Shown here: piece after piece, positions 21,467 to 32,400 of the stretch
How positions within the stretch are numbered: position 1 is the first letter of the stretch
How the letters are laid out: each line of letters begins with the position of its first letter
NCBI GenBank assembly: GCA_945877545.1
Contig: CAMCSO010000003.1
Span: 1 to 52,632, forward strand
Direction: 5' to 3'
DNA from: Bifidobacterium breve
Lineage (GTDB): Bacteria; Actinomycetota; Actinomycetes; S36-B12
DNA: 52,632 nt
The notes under the pieces: model-generated
Told to the model about the DNA's origin: nothing
The model's input: the letters and a program-made list of their open reading frames with translations, nothing else
The model's database searches: none
Made by a program: the position numbers and the translations under genes

Positions 21467-21993
21467 AGCGTCGGCTCCGTCTCTGCCCCATTGGCTGGCG
21501 TCGACTCCGTCTCTGCAGACTCACCGCCGTTCAACTTCTTGTTCTTTTTCTTCTCTGCGGCGGCCCCGGCAGGGGCAGGCTTACCGATGACCGTGCCCCC
21601 TGGGATGCTCAGGAAGACCGGCGAGTCGGTCGGGATCATGCCAAGGGCGCGCGCCTTGGACTCCAATGCCGTCGGCGCGGAGAGTGCGCCCACTTGTTCA
21701 CGAAGCACCGCCTGCTCTTCGCTGAGCTTGGTCGCGGCCTGCTGTAGGTCACCAATCTGGAATGCGCCTTGCGCCATTGACGTGTTGATGAGGAGGTTCG
21801 CGAGGAATCCGCCCCCCAGCAGCACGATGATGAGGAGGATGAACAAGCCCCGGCCGCCACGCTCCGTGCGAGGTGGCGCGACAACGCGCAACGCTGGCCC
21901 TTGGCCCTTTCGGGCGTGAGCACCGCGAGTGGCGTACTCAGTTGACGTCGGCTTCGGCAGCGGCCTTCGGCCATCGAGGCTCGTGATGCTCAT
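21463..21993 (-). CDS. FtsL-like single-TM septal protein
   Basis: One TM, short coiled coil, [15 protein letters not shown]; sits between rsmH and ftsI. Confidence 0.7.
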   Translation of the reverse strand: MSITSLDGRRPLPKPTSTEYATRGAHARKGQGPALRVVAPPRTERGGRGLFILLIIVLLGGGFLANLLINTSMAQGAFQIGDLQQAATKLSEEQAVLREQVGALSAPTALESKARALGMIPTDSPVFLSIPGGTVIGKPAPAGAAAEKKKNKKLNGGESAETESTPANGAETEPTL

Positions 21994-22946
21994 GCCGCCA
22001 CTGCCAGACGCTCAGCCGCACGGACCCGAACCGACGCTGATCTCGGGTTCTCGGTCAGCTCGTCGTCCGTCGGGATCTCCGCCCCCCTGGTGAGGAGCTG
22101 CAGCCAGGGCTGCATCGACGCGAGGATGACAGGAAGGCCATGCGGAGCTCTGACCCTTGAACCCTCCGCCAGCGCTCGCTTGACGATCCGGTCTTCAAGG
22201 GACTGGTACGCCATCACGACGATGCGGCCCCCGACTGCAAGGCTGTCGAGTGCGACGGGGATCGCTCGCTCCAGGACGGAGAGCTCTTCGTTGACCTCGA
22301 TTCTCAGCGCCTGGAACGTGCGCTTCGCCGGATTCCCGCCGGTCCTGCGCGTAGCGGCGGGAATGGCATCCCTGACAAGGTCGACCAGTCGACCGGAATT
22401 TGTGAACGGAGCGATGGCGCGCTCCCGGATGATTCTCGAAGCGATTCGCGGTGCGAACCGCTCCTCACCAAAGTCACGAAGGATACGAATGAGCGACGCA
22501 GTGTCGTACGTGTTGAGCACATCTGCAGCCGTGAGGCCTAAGCCCTGGTCCATGCGCATGTCGAGCGGGGCGTCAACGGAGTAGGCGAATCCACGCCCAG
22601 CCTCGTCCAACTGCATCGATGAGACCCCGAGGTCAAAGAGGATGCCGTGAACCTTCGATATTCCCAGCGAAGCAAGCACTTCCGGCAGCTCGTCATAAAC
22701 GGCGTGAATGAGGGTCGCCCGGGCTCCGAAGGGTTCGAGTCGCTCCCGAGACAGGTCAAGCGCCACCTGATCACGATCGATCCCGATGAGGTGGAGGTCA
22801 GGAAATCTCTCGAGGGCGAATTCTGCGTGCCCGCCAAGTCCAAGAGTTGCATCCACGAGTACGGACCCCGGCTGCTGGATCGCAGGAGCCAAGATCGCGA
22901 GGACGCGCTGCCGCATGACCGGCACGTGGCGTTCGATGGGGGGCAT
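21990..22946 (-). CDS. rsmH: 16S rRNA (cytosine(1402)-N4)-methyltransferase RsmH
   Basis: [65 protein letters not shown]. Confidence 0.96.
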   Translation of the reverse strand: MPPIERHVPVMRQRVLAILAPAIQQPGSVLVDATLGLGGHAEFALERFPDLHLIGIDRDQVALDLSRERLEPFGARATLIHAVYDELPEVLASLGISKVHGILFDLGVSSMQLDEAGRGFAYSVDAPLDMRMDQGLGLTAADVLNTYDTASLIRILRDFGEERFAPRIASRIIRERAIAPFTNSGRLVDLVRDAIPAATRRTGGNPAKRTFQALRIEVNEELSVLERAIPVALDSLAVGGRIVVMAYQSLEDRIVKRALAEGSRVRAPHGLPVILASMQPWLQLLTRGAEIPTDDELTENPRSASVRVRAAERLAVAA

Positions 22947-22954
22947 GGGTCAGT

Positions 22955-23086
22955 TCAGCTCCAGGTGCGGACCAGGATCGCAAGGGTCACCATGGTCCCG
23001 CCGGTCAGGGCGAGCGAGGCGAGCAGCACGGCGAGGTCTCGTACCGCCTGTCTGGTTGCGCGTGAGGGTGCCGTGATGATGGCCAT
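22955..23086 (-). CDS. Small single-TM protein (43 aa) between mraZ and rsmH
   Basis: Not in the ORF track; hand translation MAIITAPSRATRQAVRDLAVLLASLALTGGTMVTLAILVRTWS*; AGGAG 7 nt upstream of ATG; stop 8 nt before the rsmH ATG. Confidence 0.6.
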   Translation of the reverse strand: MAIITAPSRATRQAVRDLAVLLASLALTGGTMVTLAILVRTWS

Positions 23087-23337
23087 GGCCCATCTCCTGT
23101 TCGTTTCCGGTCGTGCGATCGCGGACGACGCCGAGTCGATTCATGAGGTGATCGTTCTGCCGAATGCGTGCCTGTTCATGTCCTGCTGGCCTGGTGGTCG
23201 TGTCTGATGCCTTGTTTCTGCCTCGCTTGTCGCGAGGTCAGGTCCCCGCCCGCTCCTGCACGTTTGGGTCCCTGGCGCCGGGGAAGTGCGTCAGGAACTG
23301 TGCATGGAGCGGGTGGAGACCTCACCGCGCAACGGGG

Positions 23338-23778
23338 TCACATGAGGCCTGGGATGACCTCCTCATTGATCGATGAATATGCGTCCTCGTTGCTCGCGAG
23401 ATACGCGGACCATGCAGTCGCATCCCAGATCTCTACGGTCTGCCCGTTGCCGACGACGATGACGTCGCGGTCGAGCCCGGCGTACTCGCGAAGGGCTGGC
23501 GGCAACGTGACCCGTCCCTGCTTGTCGGGCTGCTCGTCAAAGGCGCTGGAGAAAAGCACTCGTAGATAAGCGCGGGCCCGTTCGTCAGATCGGGAAGCCT
23601 CGCCGAGACGGGCTGCGTAGGCGGTGAATTCAGCGGCTGGCCACACGACGATTGATCGGTCCTGCCCCTTGGTGAGGACGAGGCCAGGGGCCAGAGCCTC
23701 GCGGAATTTGGCCGGCAGGACGAGTCGGCCCTTGTCGTCGAGGCGCGGGGCATGGGTACCAAGAAACACCAGCCTCAA
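23338..23778 (-). CDS. mraZ: Transcriptional regulator MraZ
   Basis: RLVFLGTHAPRLDDKGRLVLPAKFREAL and DKQGRVTLPPALREYAGL (two SpoVT/AbrB-like halves); TTG start with AGGAG upstream preferred. Confidence 0.9.
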   Translation of the reverse strand: MRLVFLGTHAPRLDDKGRLVLPAKFREALAPGLVLTKGQDRSIVVWPAAEFTAYAARLGEASRSDERARAYLRVLFSSAFDEQPDKQGRVTLPPALREYAGLDRDVIVVGNGQTVEIWDATAWSAYLASNEDAYSSINEEVIPGLM

Positions 23779-23813
23779 CCACCTCTCCTGCCTCGTGGAC
23801 CACTCTGGTCCTG

Positions 23814-23857
23814 CCCAGTTCCGCCACTGTACTCCACTTTCCTCCACCGTCAACCAT
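23814..23857 (-). promoter_or_regulatory. Putative MraZ operator: 10-bp-periodic GTGG repeats
   Basis: On the plus strand CCAC at 23824, 23834 and 23844, flanked in phase by CCCA (23814) and CCAT (23854). Confidence 0.65.
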
Positions 23858-24051
23858 TTCGTTGGGCATTTTGCAGACTTCCCTCCACACGTTGAGCGCT
23901 ACTGCCCCCGAATGCATCCTGGATCTTCGATCCGAGGACGTGCCGACTGGCGGCGTGGCCCCTCAGGCGTCGCGAAGCGGAAGGCGCCCCTGAACCTGCG
24001 CAATTCCCTCATCACACACGACTGCCAGACCGGCTGGGTTAGGGTCGCGGG

Positions 24052-25200
24052 ATGCGAGCGAGCCGAGTGTCCGTTTCGGCAGTGAGAAACTCCATAATCA
24101 TCATCGCGCTGGTCATCGCGGTCCCGGCGATTGCCACGCTCGCCTCGTGCTCCGGACCGGCAAGCCCGACGGCCACCGAGTCATCGTCCGCAAGCCCAGC
24201 AGCCTCGCCATCTCCGGTCATCACGCCAACCCCAGCGCCGCTCCCTGGATCACCGCTCACCGGACTGCCTGAGGCATCACCTGGACCCGTTCTCATCGTC
24301 AAACTCGACAACACGCGCAATGCGCAACCGCACGCGGGCCTCACGCACGCCGACATCGTCTACATCGAGGAGGTCGAATACGGCATCACCCGGCTTGCAG
24401 CGGTGTTTTCAAGCGCAATCCCCCAGCGCATCGGGCCCGTGAGATCGGCACGCATCACCGATATCGACCTCCTCGCGCAATACGGGAGCCCGGCGTTCGC
24501 CTACTCAGGAGCACAGCACAAACTCCTCCCAAAGTTGGCCGCCGCGCCCTTCATCGACATCTCCCCCAACAGGGGAGCATCGAGCTATAAACGGGACTTC
24601 GACCGGCCGGCACCGTACAACTACTTCCTCAACGGGCGAATCGGTCTCAAGCGCGCCGCCGACGCGACCGTTGACCGTGACATGGGTTTCACCTTCGCGC
24701 AGGAGCCTCCGACCGGTGGCCTTCCTGCAAAGAAGGTGCGCGTGGAATGGAGTTATGCCAGCGCAGGCTTCAACTACGACGAGGTATCCGGCCTTTACCG
24801 AGTGCACCTCAACGGTGAGCGCGCACGGGAGGAGGAGCATGATCGCGGTCAGAACGCCGCCACGGTCGTCGTCCAGTACGTCGACCAGAAACCCTCGGCA
24901 TACTTCGACAAGGACGGCGGCAACACACCGCACGCCCAAACAATCGGCCGCGGGAAGGCCGTCATCCTGCGTGACGGCCGGTCATGGGACGTCACCTGGG
25001 AACGTCCCGATGCAGACTCCGGAACCACCTTCACGAGGGCGGACGGTTCGCCAATGCCCTTTAAGCCAGGGCAGGAGTGGATCGTCCTGCTCGATCGAGA
25101 TCGGACAGCCAAGATCAGCACCCCGTCAACTGCGAGCGCTAGCCCTTCGGTGGAATCTCTTCCGGCACCGAAGGAATCGACATCACCCAGTCGTGGATGA
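24052..25200 (+). CDS. DUF3048 (YerB-like) lipoprotein
   Basis: Lipobox-like LASC; LDNTRNAQPHAGLTHADIVYIEEVEYGITRLAAVF, RIGPVRSARITDIDLL. Confidence 0.87.
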   Translation: MRASRVSVSAVRNSIIIIALVIAVPAIATLASCSGPASPTATESSSASPAASPSPVITPTPAPLPGSPLTGLPEASPGPVLIVKLDNTRNAQPHAGLTHADIVYIEEVEYGITRLAAVFSSAIPQRIGPVRSARITDIDLLAQYGSPAFAYSGAQHKLLPKLAAAPFIDISPNRGASSYKRDFDRPAPYNYFLNGRIGLKRAADATVDRDMGFTFAQEPPTGGLPAKKVRVEWSYASAGFNYDEVSGLYRVHLNGERAREEEHDRGQNAATVVVQYVDQKPSAYFDKDGGNTPHAQTIGRGKAVILRDGRSWDVTWERPDADSGTTFTRADGSPMPFKPGQEWIVLLDRDRTAKISTPSTASASPSVESLPAPKESTSPSRG

Positions 25201-25687
25201 CGCTCGTTCGCATAAAGGTGTCCTGAAACGACCGGTTGGACCGACTTAGAAGCACCCACAGCAGCCCTATCGGGAAGGCCAAGCAAAACACGGCCCGCAC
25301 CGCGGCCGTTGCCCAGCCCAGAGCATCGCCGGATCGGCTCACTACCCGCAGCCCCATGATGTGGCCACCGAAGGTTCGCCCGGTGACAGCCCAGCCCCAC
25401 GTCCAACTGGACCAGAGTAATCCCGCGCCCAGCACGATCGACCACTGGAGATGCGGGATGTCCAAGCCAGATGTCCGCAAAACAAGGAAACGGATTATCG
25501 CGGCGATGGCATTCAGTGCAATGACCGTCAATGCGACAAGCCCCAAGTCGATGAGCGCCGCAAGCGCACGTGTCACGAGCCCGGCTCGATGGCCTTGAAA
25601 GGGCCGGGCTTGCTTTGGAACCGACGAGTCACCCTCCTCAGTTCTCTGGCCCGAAGCGACGAACGCCTCGTACTCACTGAACTTCAT
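25139..25687 (-). CDS. RDD family membrane protein
   Basis: AGLVTRALAALIDLGLVALTV, GRTFGGHIMGLRVVSRSGDALGWATAAVRAV. Confidence 0.85.
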   Translation of the reverse strand: MKFSEYEAFVASGQRTEEGDSSVPKQARPFQGHRAGLVTRALAALIDLGLVALTVIALNAIAAIIRFLVLRTSGLDIPHLQWSIVLGAGLLWSSWTWGWAVTGRTFGGHIMGLRVVSRSGDALGWATAAVRAVFCLAFPIGLLWVLLSRSNRSFQDTFMRTSVIHDWVMSIPSVPEEIPPKG

Positions 25688-26277
25688 GAGGCTTCATCCT
25701 CCTGAACGACACCTGATTGGTCGGTCTCGCCAGGAACAGTCGTCACCCGCGCCTTCCGTCTCAACAGCATTGCATCGGTGATTCGCGTCATCATCTGATC
25801 AACCCCGATCGACTGAATACGCACAGCGTTCATCGCGTCGGTCGCAATGCCACCGGTCGACTCGCGAATAATCCGAGGAAGGTCGACTTCATCGACGATG
25901 TAGTTGGCTAGGTCAACGAGCGGTAGTCGGTCGATTATCCGCTCAAGGTCCGCCTTATCGACAATGCGGTCAACGTCGACTCGATCGAGGACGAGTTGCG
26001 TGAGATCCATCTGATCCAACGTGGCCTGCACGACTCTGGTGAGATCAACCCGCTCGATCACCAACCGAGTGAGGTCAAGGCGATCTAGGACGGCGGCGAG
26101 AACCGGGGGTACCACGCGGTCGAGTGTCTCGTTCACTGTCCCGGACACCACCTGGTCCACCCTCAGTGCCACTGTCGACGCCACTCCTATCACCGCCGAC
26201 CGAAGCATCTCCAGCGGGCCGGGCGTCCGACGAGGCCGCTGCTTCACTACGACCACGAGTTCCGTACTCCCTGACAT
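25684..26277 (-). CDS. Hypothetical protein with repeated [LVI]D-x-[LVM]DL-xx-[LVI][VI] units
   Basis: ATG at 26277 gives about 197 aa (upstream ORF extension unlikely); LDRLDLTRLVIERVDLTRVVQATLDQMDLTQLVLDRVDVDRIVDKADLERII... Confidence 0.7.
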   Translation of the reverse strand: MSGSTELVVVVKQRPRRTPGPLEMLRSAVIGVASTVALRVDQVVSGTVNETLDRVVPPVLAAVLDRLDLTRLVIERVDLTRVVQATLDQMDLTQLVLDRVDVDRIVDKADLERIIDRLPLVDLANYIVDEVDLPRIIRESTGGIATDAMNAVRIQSIGVDQMMTRITDAMLLRRKARVTTVPGETDQSGVVQEDEAS

Positions 26278-26323
26278 GACCCCATCATGGGCCACGGGGA
26301 GTCGGGGGGCTACCGTCGCCACC

Positions 26324-27562
26324 ATGCGAGCCCTGAAGTGGATTCTTCTGGTCATGGCACTGCTCGCCGCTTCCGTCGTCATCGGCACCCTCATATTCGT
26401 CGATGAATCTGAGAGCACAACGGCCAAGCGACAAGACGCCCTCGCGCAGTTCTACGAGGCGCCATCGCCGATCCCGCAAGAACTCGGCACCGTCGTTCGC
26501 ATGGAGCCACTGGGAGTCGACGTCCCGGGCGGTACCGGATACCGCATGCTCTACGTCTCGCAGCGACCCGACAGTGAAAGGGCTGTCTCCGGTGGCATGC
26601 TCTTCATCCCATCGACCCCTGCGCCCGCTGGGGGCCGACCCGTAGTCGCCTGGGCCCATGGCACCCTCGGCATGGGCGATGCCTGCACCCCCTCCCGCTC
26701 GACGAATCCCCTGCAAGACACCGACAACTGGCTGGGCGAGATGATGAATCTCGGATGGATTGTCGTGTCGACCGACTACGTAGGGATGGGCACTCCCGGG
26801 CCGAACCTCTATCTCGTCGCTCAGGCCGAGGCCCGCGACGTTGTGAACTCGGTGCGGGCCGCACGAAACGTGCCCGAGGCACATGCCGGCAACCGGTTTA
26901 TCGCATGGGGCCACTCTCAAGGCGGGCACTCGTCGCTGTGGACCGGGCACCTCGCGAAATCCCTGGCACCAGAGCTCGACCTGATCGCGGTCGCGGCCGC
27001 AGCTCCCGCCGCTGAACTCAACAGCATCATCGGGGCACAGTGGAACACCCCGGTCGGATGGGTCATCGGCCCGGAGGTCGAGCAGTCATGGCCGGTCGTC
27101 TATCCGAACCTGCCCCTTGAAGGTGTCGTCACTGCACGCGGACTGGCGAACAGCGAGCGGCTCGCGAATGAGTGCATCACAGTAGCCGGGATTGAGGGAC
27201 TAGCCCGAACAGACCTTGGTCAGGACTACTTCGTCGCCGACCCGTTGACGAACAAGGCGTGGGCTGGGGCCGGTCAGGATCAAACGCCTTTGCCCCTTCC
27301 AGCCGACATGCCGGTGATGATTGCTCAGAGCACTGCTGATGAGGTCGTTCTCGCTTGGCCCAATGCGCTGCTTCAGCTGGCGTGGTGCTCCGCTGGCTCG
27401 ACAATTTCGATGCTGTGGCTCGGCGAGGTCACCCATCAGGCGACCGCGGTCGTCGCAGGACCTGCTGTTGTGGCATGGATCGCCGATCGATTCGCAGGTC
27501 GGCCGGCCGGACGCACCTGCGACGTGCCTCCGCCGGTACGTGCTCCAGCCCAGTCGGGCTAG
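26324..27562 (+). CDS. Secreted lipase-family alpha/beta hydrolase
   Basis: Start MRALKWILLVMALLAASVVIG; VVAWAHGTLGMGDAC, FIAWGHSQGGHSSLW (GHSQG elbow). Confidence 0.85.
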   Translation: MRALKWILLVMALLAASVVIGTLIFVDESESTTAKRQDALAQFYEAPSPIPQELGTVVRMEPLGVDVPGGTGYRMLYVSQRPDSERAVSGGMLFIPSTPAPAGGRPVVAWAHGTLGMGDACTPSRSTNPLQDTDNWLGEMMNLGWIVVSTDYVGMGTPGPNLYLVAQAEARDVVNSVRAARNVPEAHAGNRFIAWGHSQGGHSSLWTGHLAKSLAPELDLIAVAAAAPAAELNSIIGAQWNTPVGWVIGPEVEQSWPVVYPNLPLEGVVTARGLANSERLANECITVAGIEGLARTDLGQDYFVADPLTNKAWAGAGQDQTPLPLPADMPVMIAQSTADEVVLAWPNALLQLAWCSAGSTISMLWLGEVTHQATAVVAGPAVVAWIADRFAGRPAGRTCDVPPPVRAPAQSG

Positions 27563-27954
27563 AGGCCGCCTTCTTCGTTGCGCTTACGCCACCGGTCCTC
27601 GAGACGGTCCATGAATCCACTGGACTTTGGTTCCCGGCGCTGATCGGCAGAAGCCTGAGCCCCGGGCTCCTGCTCAACAGTGGCCGATGGAACGCGGAAC
27701 GCGGAGTAGGCGATGACCGCGCCAATAAGCATGAGGGCGAAGCCGCCGACGCCGAGTGCGATCATGGTGCTGCTAACGCCCGCCAAAATGAGCCCGAGCC
27801 CGACAAGAACACCAAGGACACCGAGGGCAGCACGGCCACGTGACGCACGCACCCCGTTTGCCGATCGCAGGCTCGTCGCGAACTTCGGATCCTCCGCGTA
27901 GAGAGCGCGCTCCATTTGGTCGAGCAGGCGCTGCTCATGCTCAGATAGCGGCAT
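27559..27954 (-). CDS. DUF3040 domain-containing membrane protein
   Basis: MPLSEHEQRLLDQMERALYAEDPKFATSLR plus two TM segments. Confidence 0.85.
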   Translation of the reverse strand: MPLSEHEQRLLDQMERALYAEDPKFATSLRSANGVRASRGRAALGVLGVLVGLGLILAGVSSTMIALGVGGFALMLIGAVIAYSAFRVPSATVEQEPGAQASADQRREPKSSGFMDRLEDRWRKRNEEGGL

Positions 27955-28179
27955 GGCCAAACCCCTTCCGTGGTGGAACGGCACAAACATTACGCCCTGT
28001 GAGAGCGCTACAAGGCCCAAGGATATGCCTGAGCACCGTCGAGCGAAACCTGAGTTGTCGAATCTGGTGTGTCATAGCCACATTCGTCTCCGAGTCATCG
28101 GCACTTACTCCCCCATTCCAGCACGATTTCAACCAAATTGTCGGCGATTTCAATCGAACGATCACTGGCGCCTGCCTCC

Positions 28180-29433
28180 TCATCGCGAATATTCCTCGCC
28201 CGGCGGTAGTTCGACGAGTCGCGCGGGCCGCACCGATGTTGATCCAAATCGGGCCCGAATGGAGTCCACTGCTATCTCAGCCTCGCGGCGACCTTGCTCA
28301 GGCGCTCCGAGCGTGAGCTGGCGCGCGGCACCCTGCGCCGGCTGAAGGCCCTCAACGCGGATACCGACGAGGCGGATTCTCGCCCGCTGGAGCCCGAGTG
28401 CATCGAAGAGTCCTCGTGCTGTGTCATAGAGGTCCTGCGTCACGTCGATCGGACCGGGCATCGTCTTGGATCTCGTGATGGTCGTGAAGTCGGCGAATCG
28501 AACCTTGAGCTGGACCGTGCGACCCACCTGCTCTGTCGAGCGCAGTCGTGCTCCCACCTGGTCGGCGAGCTTCAGCAGATGTGCGTGAATGGCGATGGCG
28601 TCGTCAATATCGTCGTCGAAGGTCTCCTCGGCGCCGATGCTCTTCTCCGGCTCGCCAGGGCTCACCCGCCGGGAATCCCTACCCCAGGACAGCTCATGAA
28701 GATGCCGACCGGTCGCCTGACCCAGCGCTCGCTGAAGGGTCGCCACCGGGGTACTCGCGATGTCGCCCACCGTGCGCAGGCCGAGCCGTTCAAGTTGCTC
28801 CTCGGTCTTCTCTCCGACCCCCCAGAGCGCCCCTACCGGCAGGGGATGCAGGAACTCGATGACCTGCTCGGCCGGAACGACGAGAATGCCGTCCGGCTTG
28901 CTGCGGGTCGAGGCCAATTTCGCGACAAACTTCGTCGATGCCACACCAACCGAGCAGGTGATGCGCTGCTCGTCAAAGACTCGGGAGCGAATGAGCTCGC
29001 CGATCGCCGTCGGTGAGCCGAGTCGGCGCAGGGCTCCTGCTATGTCAAGAAAGGCCTCATCGAGACTCAGCGGCTCAACGAGTGGAGTGACAGAGTGGAA
29101 GAGCGACATGACGCCCCGACTGACCTCGGCGTAGGCCCGGTGGTCTGGGGGGATGATGACGGCGTCGGGCGCGAGCCGGCGAGCCCTTGAGATAGGCATA
29201 GCCGAGTGCACACCCATGGCCCGTGCCTCGTATGTGGCCGAAAGCACGACGCCGCGCCCACCAGCACCACCGACGATAACGGGCGTACCGTGCAGCTCCG
29301 GCCTGCTGCGTAGTTCGACGGATGCGTAGAAGGCGTCCATGTCGACATGAAGAATCGTGCAGCCGCCATCGTCAACACCGAGGCCCATGGGCCCACTCGA
29401 CCGCCGAACCTGGCTTCGACTCACAGTTGCCAT
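28180..29433 (-). CDS. dinB: DNA polymerase IV (Y-family)
   Basis: ILHVDMDAFYASVELR, SLDEAFLDI, CSVGVASTKFVAKLAS. Confidence 0.93.
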   Translation of the reverse strand: MATVSRSQVRRSSGPMGLGVDDGGCTILHVDMDAFYASVELRSRPELHGTPVIVGGAGGRGVVLSATYEARAMGVHSAMPISRARRLAPDAVIIPPDHRAYAEVSRGVMSLFHSVTPLVEPLSLDEAFLDIAGALRRLGSPTAIGELIRSRVFDEQRITCSVGVASTKFVAKLASTRSKPDGILVVPAEQVIEFLHPLPVGALWGVGEKTEEQLERLGLRTVGDIASTPVATLQRALGQATGRHLHELSWGRDSRRVSPGEPEKSIGAEETFDDDIDDAIAIHAHLLKLADQVGARLRSTEQVGRTVQLKVRFADFTTITRSKTMPGPIDVTQDLYDTARGLFDALGLQRARIRLVGIRVEGLQPAQGAARQLTLGAPEQGRREAEIAVDSIRARFGSTSVRPARLVELPPGEEYSR

Positions 29434-29434
29434 C

Positions 29435-29475
29435 TTCTACCAGCCATTGCGGTTCTACCAGCCATTGCGGTTCTA
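29435..29475. repeat. 18-bp tandem repeat spanning the dnaE2 stop / dinB start junction
   Basis: ttctaccagccattgcgg twice exactly (29435-29452, 29453-29470) plus a partial third unit holding the dnaE2 stop. Confidence 0.85.
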
Positions 29476-32400
29476 CCATCCACTGCTGCTCCCAGGGCTC
29501 GCGTGCCACAGTCTCCTGTCGGGAAGGCTCGCCCCTCTCACCGGAAGCGGGGAACTGCCCAGCTCTGGCCCGGCCGGCCGCACATCCGCGTACGGCGACT
29601 GGCGGAAGCCGCTCGCATGGACGAGTACTCGTTTGCTCATCGGGCCGTCGTCAACGAAGCGGTCGGCGTCGAGGATCCCAAGGAGTGCCTCGGCCCCGTT
29701 CGAGAGCCATAGATCGCGCACCCACCCCAACTCCCAGGCACCGGTCGCCCGGACCGACACACCTCGTGGGCCGGTCCGGCGGACCTCGCCCCGCACGAGG
29801 AGCAGCCATGATCCGAATACCGTTCGCGCGTACGGGCCCTGGGCATCCTCGAAGAAGGTGGCGTCGATTGGCCCGGTGGAGTCGTCGAGGGTCAGGAATA
29901 CGACACGCCGGCCCGAGCGGATCGGCGGGGTCTGCGTGGCAACCTTTACGCCAGCGATGAGCACCTCCTGGTGTGATCGGCAGGAGAGCATCCGGTTGGC
30001 CCGTGTCACGCCGAGTTGCCGGAGCAGTTCCGAATGGAAGTCCATGACATGGTGGCTGACATCAAGTCCGAGAACATCAAGTTCAGCACGGACAAGTTCA
30101 GACGCGCTCATCTCTGGAAGCCCTGACGGCTTCAACTCATCGTCACCGAGCGCAAATGACAACTGCGCCGTGCAGTCATTCGTGCTTCGGCTACTCCGCG
30201 CTAGGTCTGAGATCTGTAGGAGCAGGTCACGCCGGGTGATGCGGCCACGCTGACGAACCTTGCGGTCAGTGTTGAATCCGTAGACCGTGTCGAATGCTCC
30301 GGCGATGACGAGCCGCTCGATGGTCGGGCGGGCTAGGCCCGCACGGTGCCAGGCATCGACGAGCGACGAGTACGGCTGGCCGATCGCGATACTCGTCACC
30401 TCCTCATCGGAGATGCCCTTCACATCGGCGAATGGGAGTCGAATCCCCCAGGTAGCGTCCGGCCCGGACTCGACCCGGTAGGCCTCGGATGACCGATTGA
30501 TGTCCAGACCAAGAATCCGCACGCCGTGATTGCGGGCATCGTCAAGGATGAGCCGTTTTGGATACATGCCGGGATCGTGTGTGAGGATCCCGGCATAGAA
30601 GGGGGCCGGGTGATGAGCCTTCAACCATGCCGACTGATAGGTCGGCATGGCGAAAGCTGCGGCATGCGCCTTGCAGAAGCCGAATGAGGCGAACGACCGA
30701 AGCACATCCCATACCTTCTCGACTACGCCGAGCGCATAGCCCCGGCGAATCGCGGCAGGGTAAAACCAGACCCGGACCTCGTCAATGCCTGCTGGCGAGT
30801 TCATCGAACGCCTGCTTTCATCGGCCTCTGCCAATGAGCACCCGGTCATGATCTCGACGATGCGCATGACCTGCTCATGGAAGACCACAACACCGTAGGT
30901 TTCTTCGAGCACCTGCCGCAGGTCCTGATGGAGGTACTGCGGCGCGTTCCAGCCCTGGCGCGCCCGCAGGAACGGCGTGATCATGTCTGACTTCACCGGC
31001 CCGGGACGGAACAGCGAGATGTCGATGATGAGGTCGGCGAAGGTCTCCGGCGCGAACTTACCGATGAGTTCCCGCTGGCCCGGCGACTCGATCTGAAAAC
31101 AGCCGAGCGTACGGGTGGATCGGATGAGGTCAAAGGTCCGCTCATCGTCAAGTGCCGATGTGTCGAGTTCGATTCGCTCCCCCGTGGTCCTCTCGATCTC
31201 ATCGATCGCGTGGGCCATCGACGATTGCATTCGTACACCGAGCACATCAAGTTTGAGCAGGCCCATCTCTTCGACATCGACCTTGTCGAACTGGCTCATC
31301 GGATAGCCTGCGGCGCTCGGCTCGACCGGTGTCCGGTTGAGCAGCGAGGCATCCGAGAGCAGCACCCCGCACGGATGCAGGGCGACGTGTCGAGGCAGCC
31401 CATCAAGGGACTCGACGAGACTGAGGAATGAATCGAGGTCGCCCCGCGCAGCGAGCCTGCCGAAGCTGGAGTTGCGCAGTTCGGGCAGATCAGCGAGTGC
31501 TGCGCGGGCATCGCGCGCGCGGATATGCGGAAAGGCTTTGGCAAATAACCCGATATCACCGGGTGGCATGCCTAACGCTGCGCCCACATCGCGGACCGCA
31601 TGCCGCACCCGATATGTCTCCATCATCGACACACACGCCACACGTTCGGCCCCGAAGCGCTCGAAGATGAGGTCGTAGGCCTCAAGACGGCGGGCGGCCT
31701 CCACGTCAATATCAATGTCGGGCAGCACTCGGCGCAATGGCGACAAAAAGCGCTCCATAAGCAATCCGTGCCTGATCGGATCAACGCCCGAAATACCGAG
31801 GAGGTGATTGACGAGACTTCCCGCTCCTGATCCGCGGGCCGCAACCCTGATCCCCCGAGCCCTGATCAGCCTGACGACCTCGGCGACGGTGAGGAAGTAC
31901 CCGGCGAAGCCCAGCTTCGTGATGGTCTGCAGTTCATCGGTGAGCCTGACACGCGCAGCACCGCGGTCGACAGCACTCGGATAGGCCCCATTGATTGCAT
32001 GGGCACACTGCCGCTGCAGGATCCGGTCGGCTTCGCGGATCGACGAGGCTGTATCACTCGACACCTGCCGGTTCAGCAGCACATCGAGTTCGGGGACGAA
32101 GACCTCGCCAAGCCCGAGGTCGCCAGCCGGGTCGATCACGCACTCCTGCGCCAGATCGAGCGTGCTGCGTAGCAGGTCACTCGGATCACACCCAGCAACC
32201 GCCGAGATCTCAGCGGCCACCACTGCGAGTTCAGCGGGCGACTTCAGATGCGCCTCGCCATTGTTGAGCGAGAAGCGGTGCGAGCCGAGTGGCACGAGAA
32301 GTCGCGCCGAATCGAGTACATCGGCAACTCGTGCATCACTTCGGTCAAGGTGCCGCACAGCGTTCGTGAGCACGACCGGGATCCGCCATCCGTTCGCCCA

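Noticed and set aside
22950-23144. ORF-track 64-aa protein MNRLGVVRDRTTGNEQEMGHGHHHGT...
   Set aside because: The alternative frame from 23086 has the better SD spacing and a membrane-protein composition; both cannot be the main product.
23921-23950. GGATCTTCGATCC palindrome between mraZ and the DUF3048 gene
   Set aside because: Short 5-bp arms, not positioned as a clear terminator or operator.
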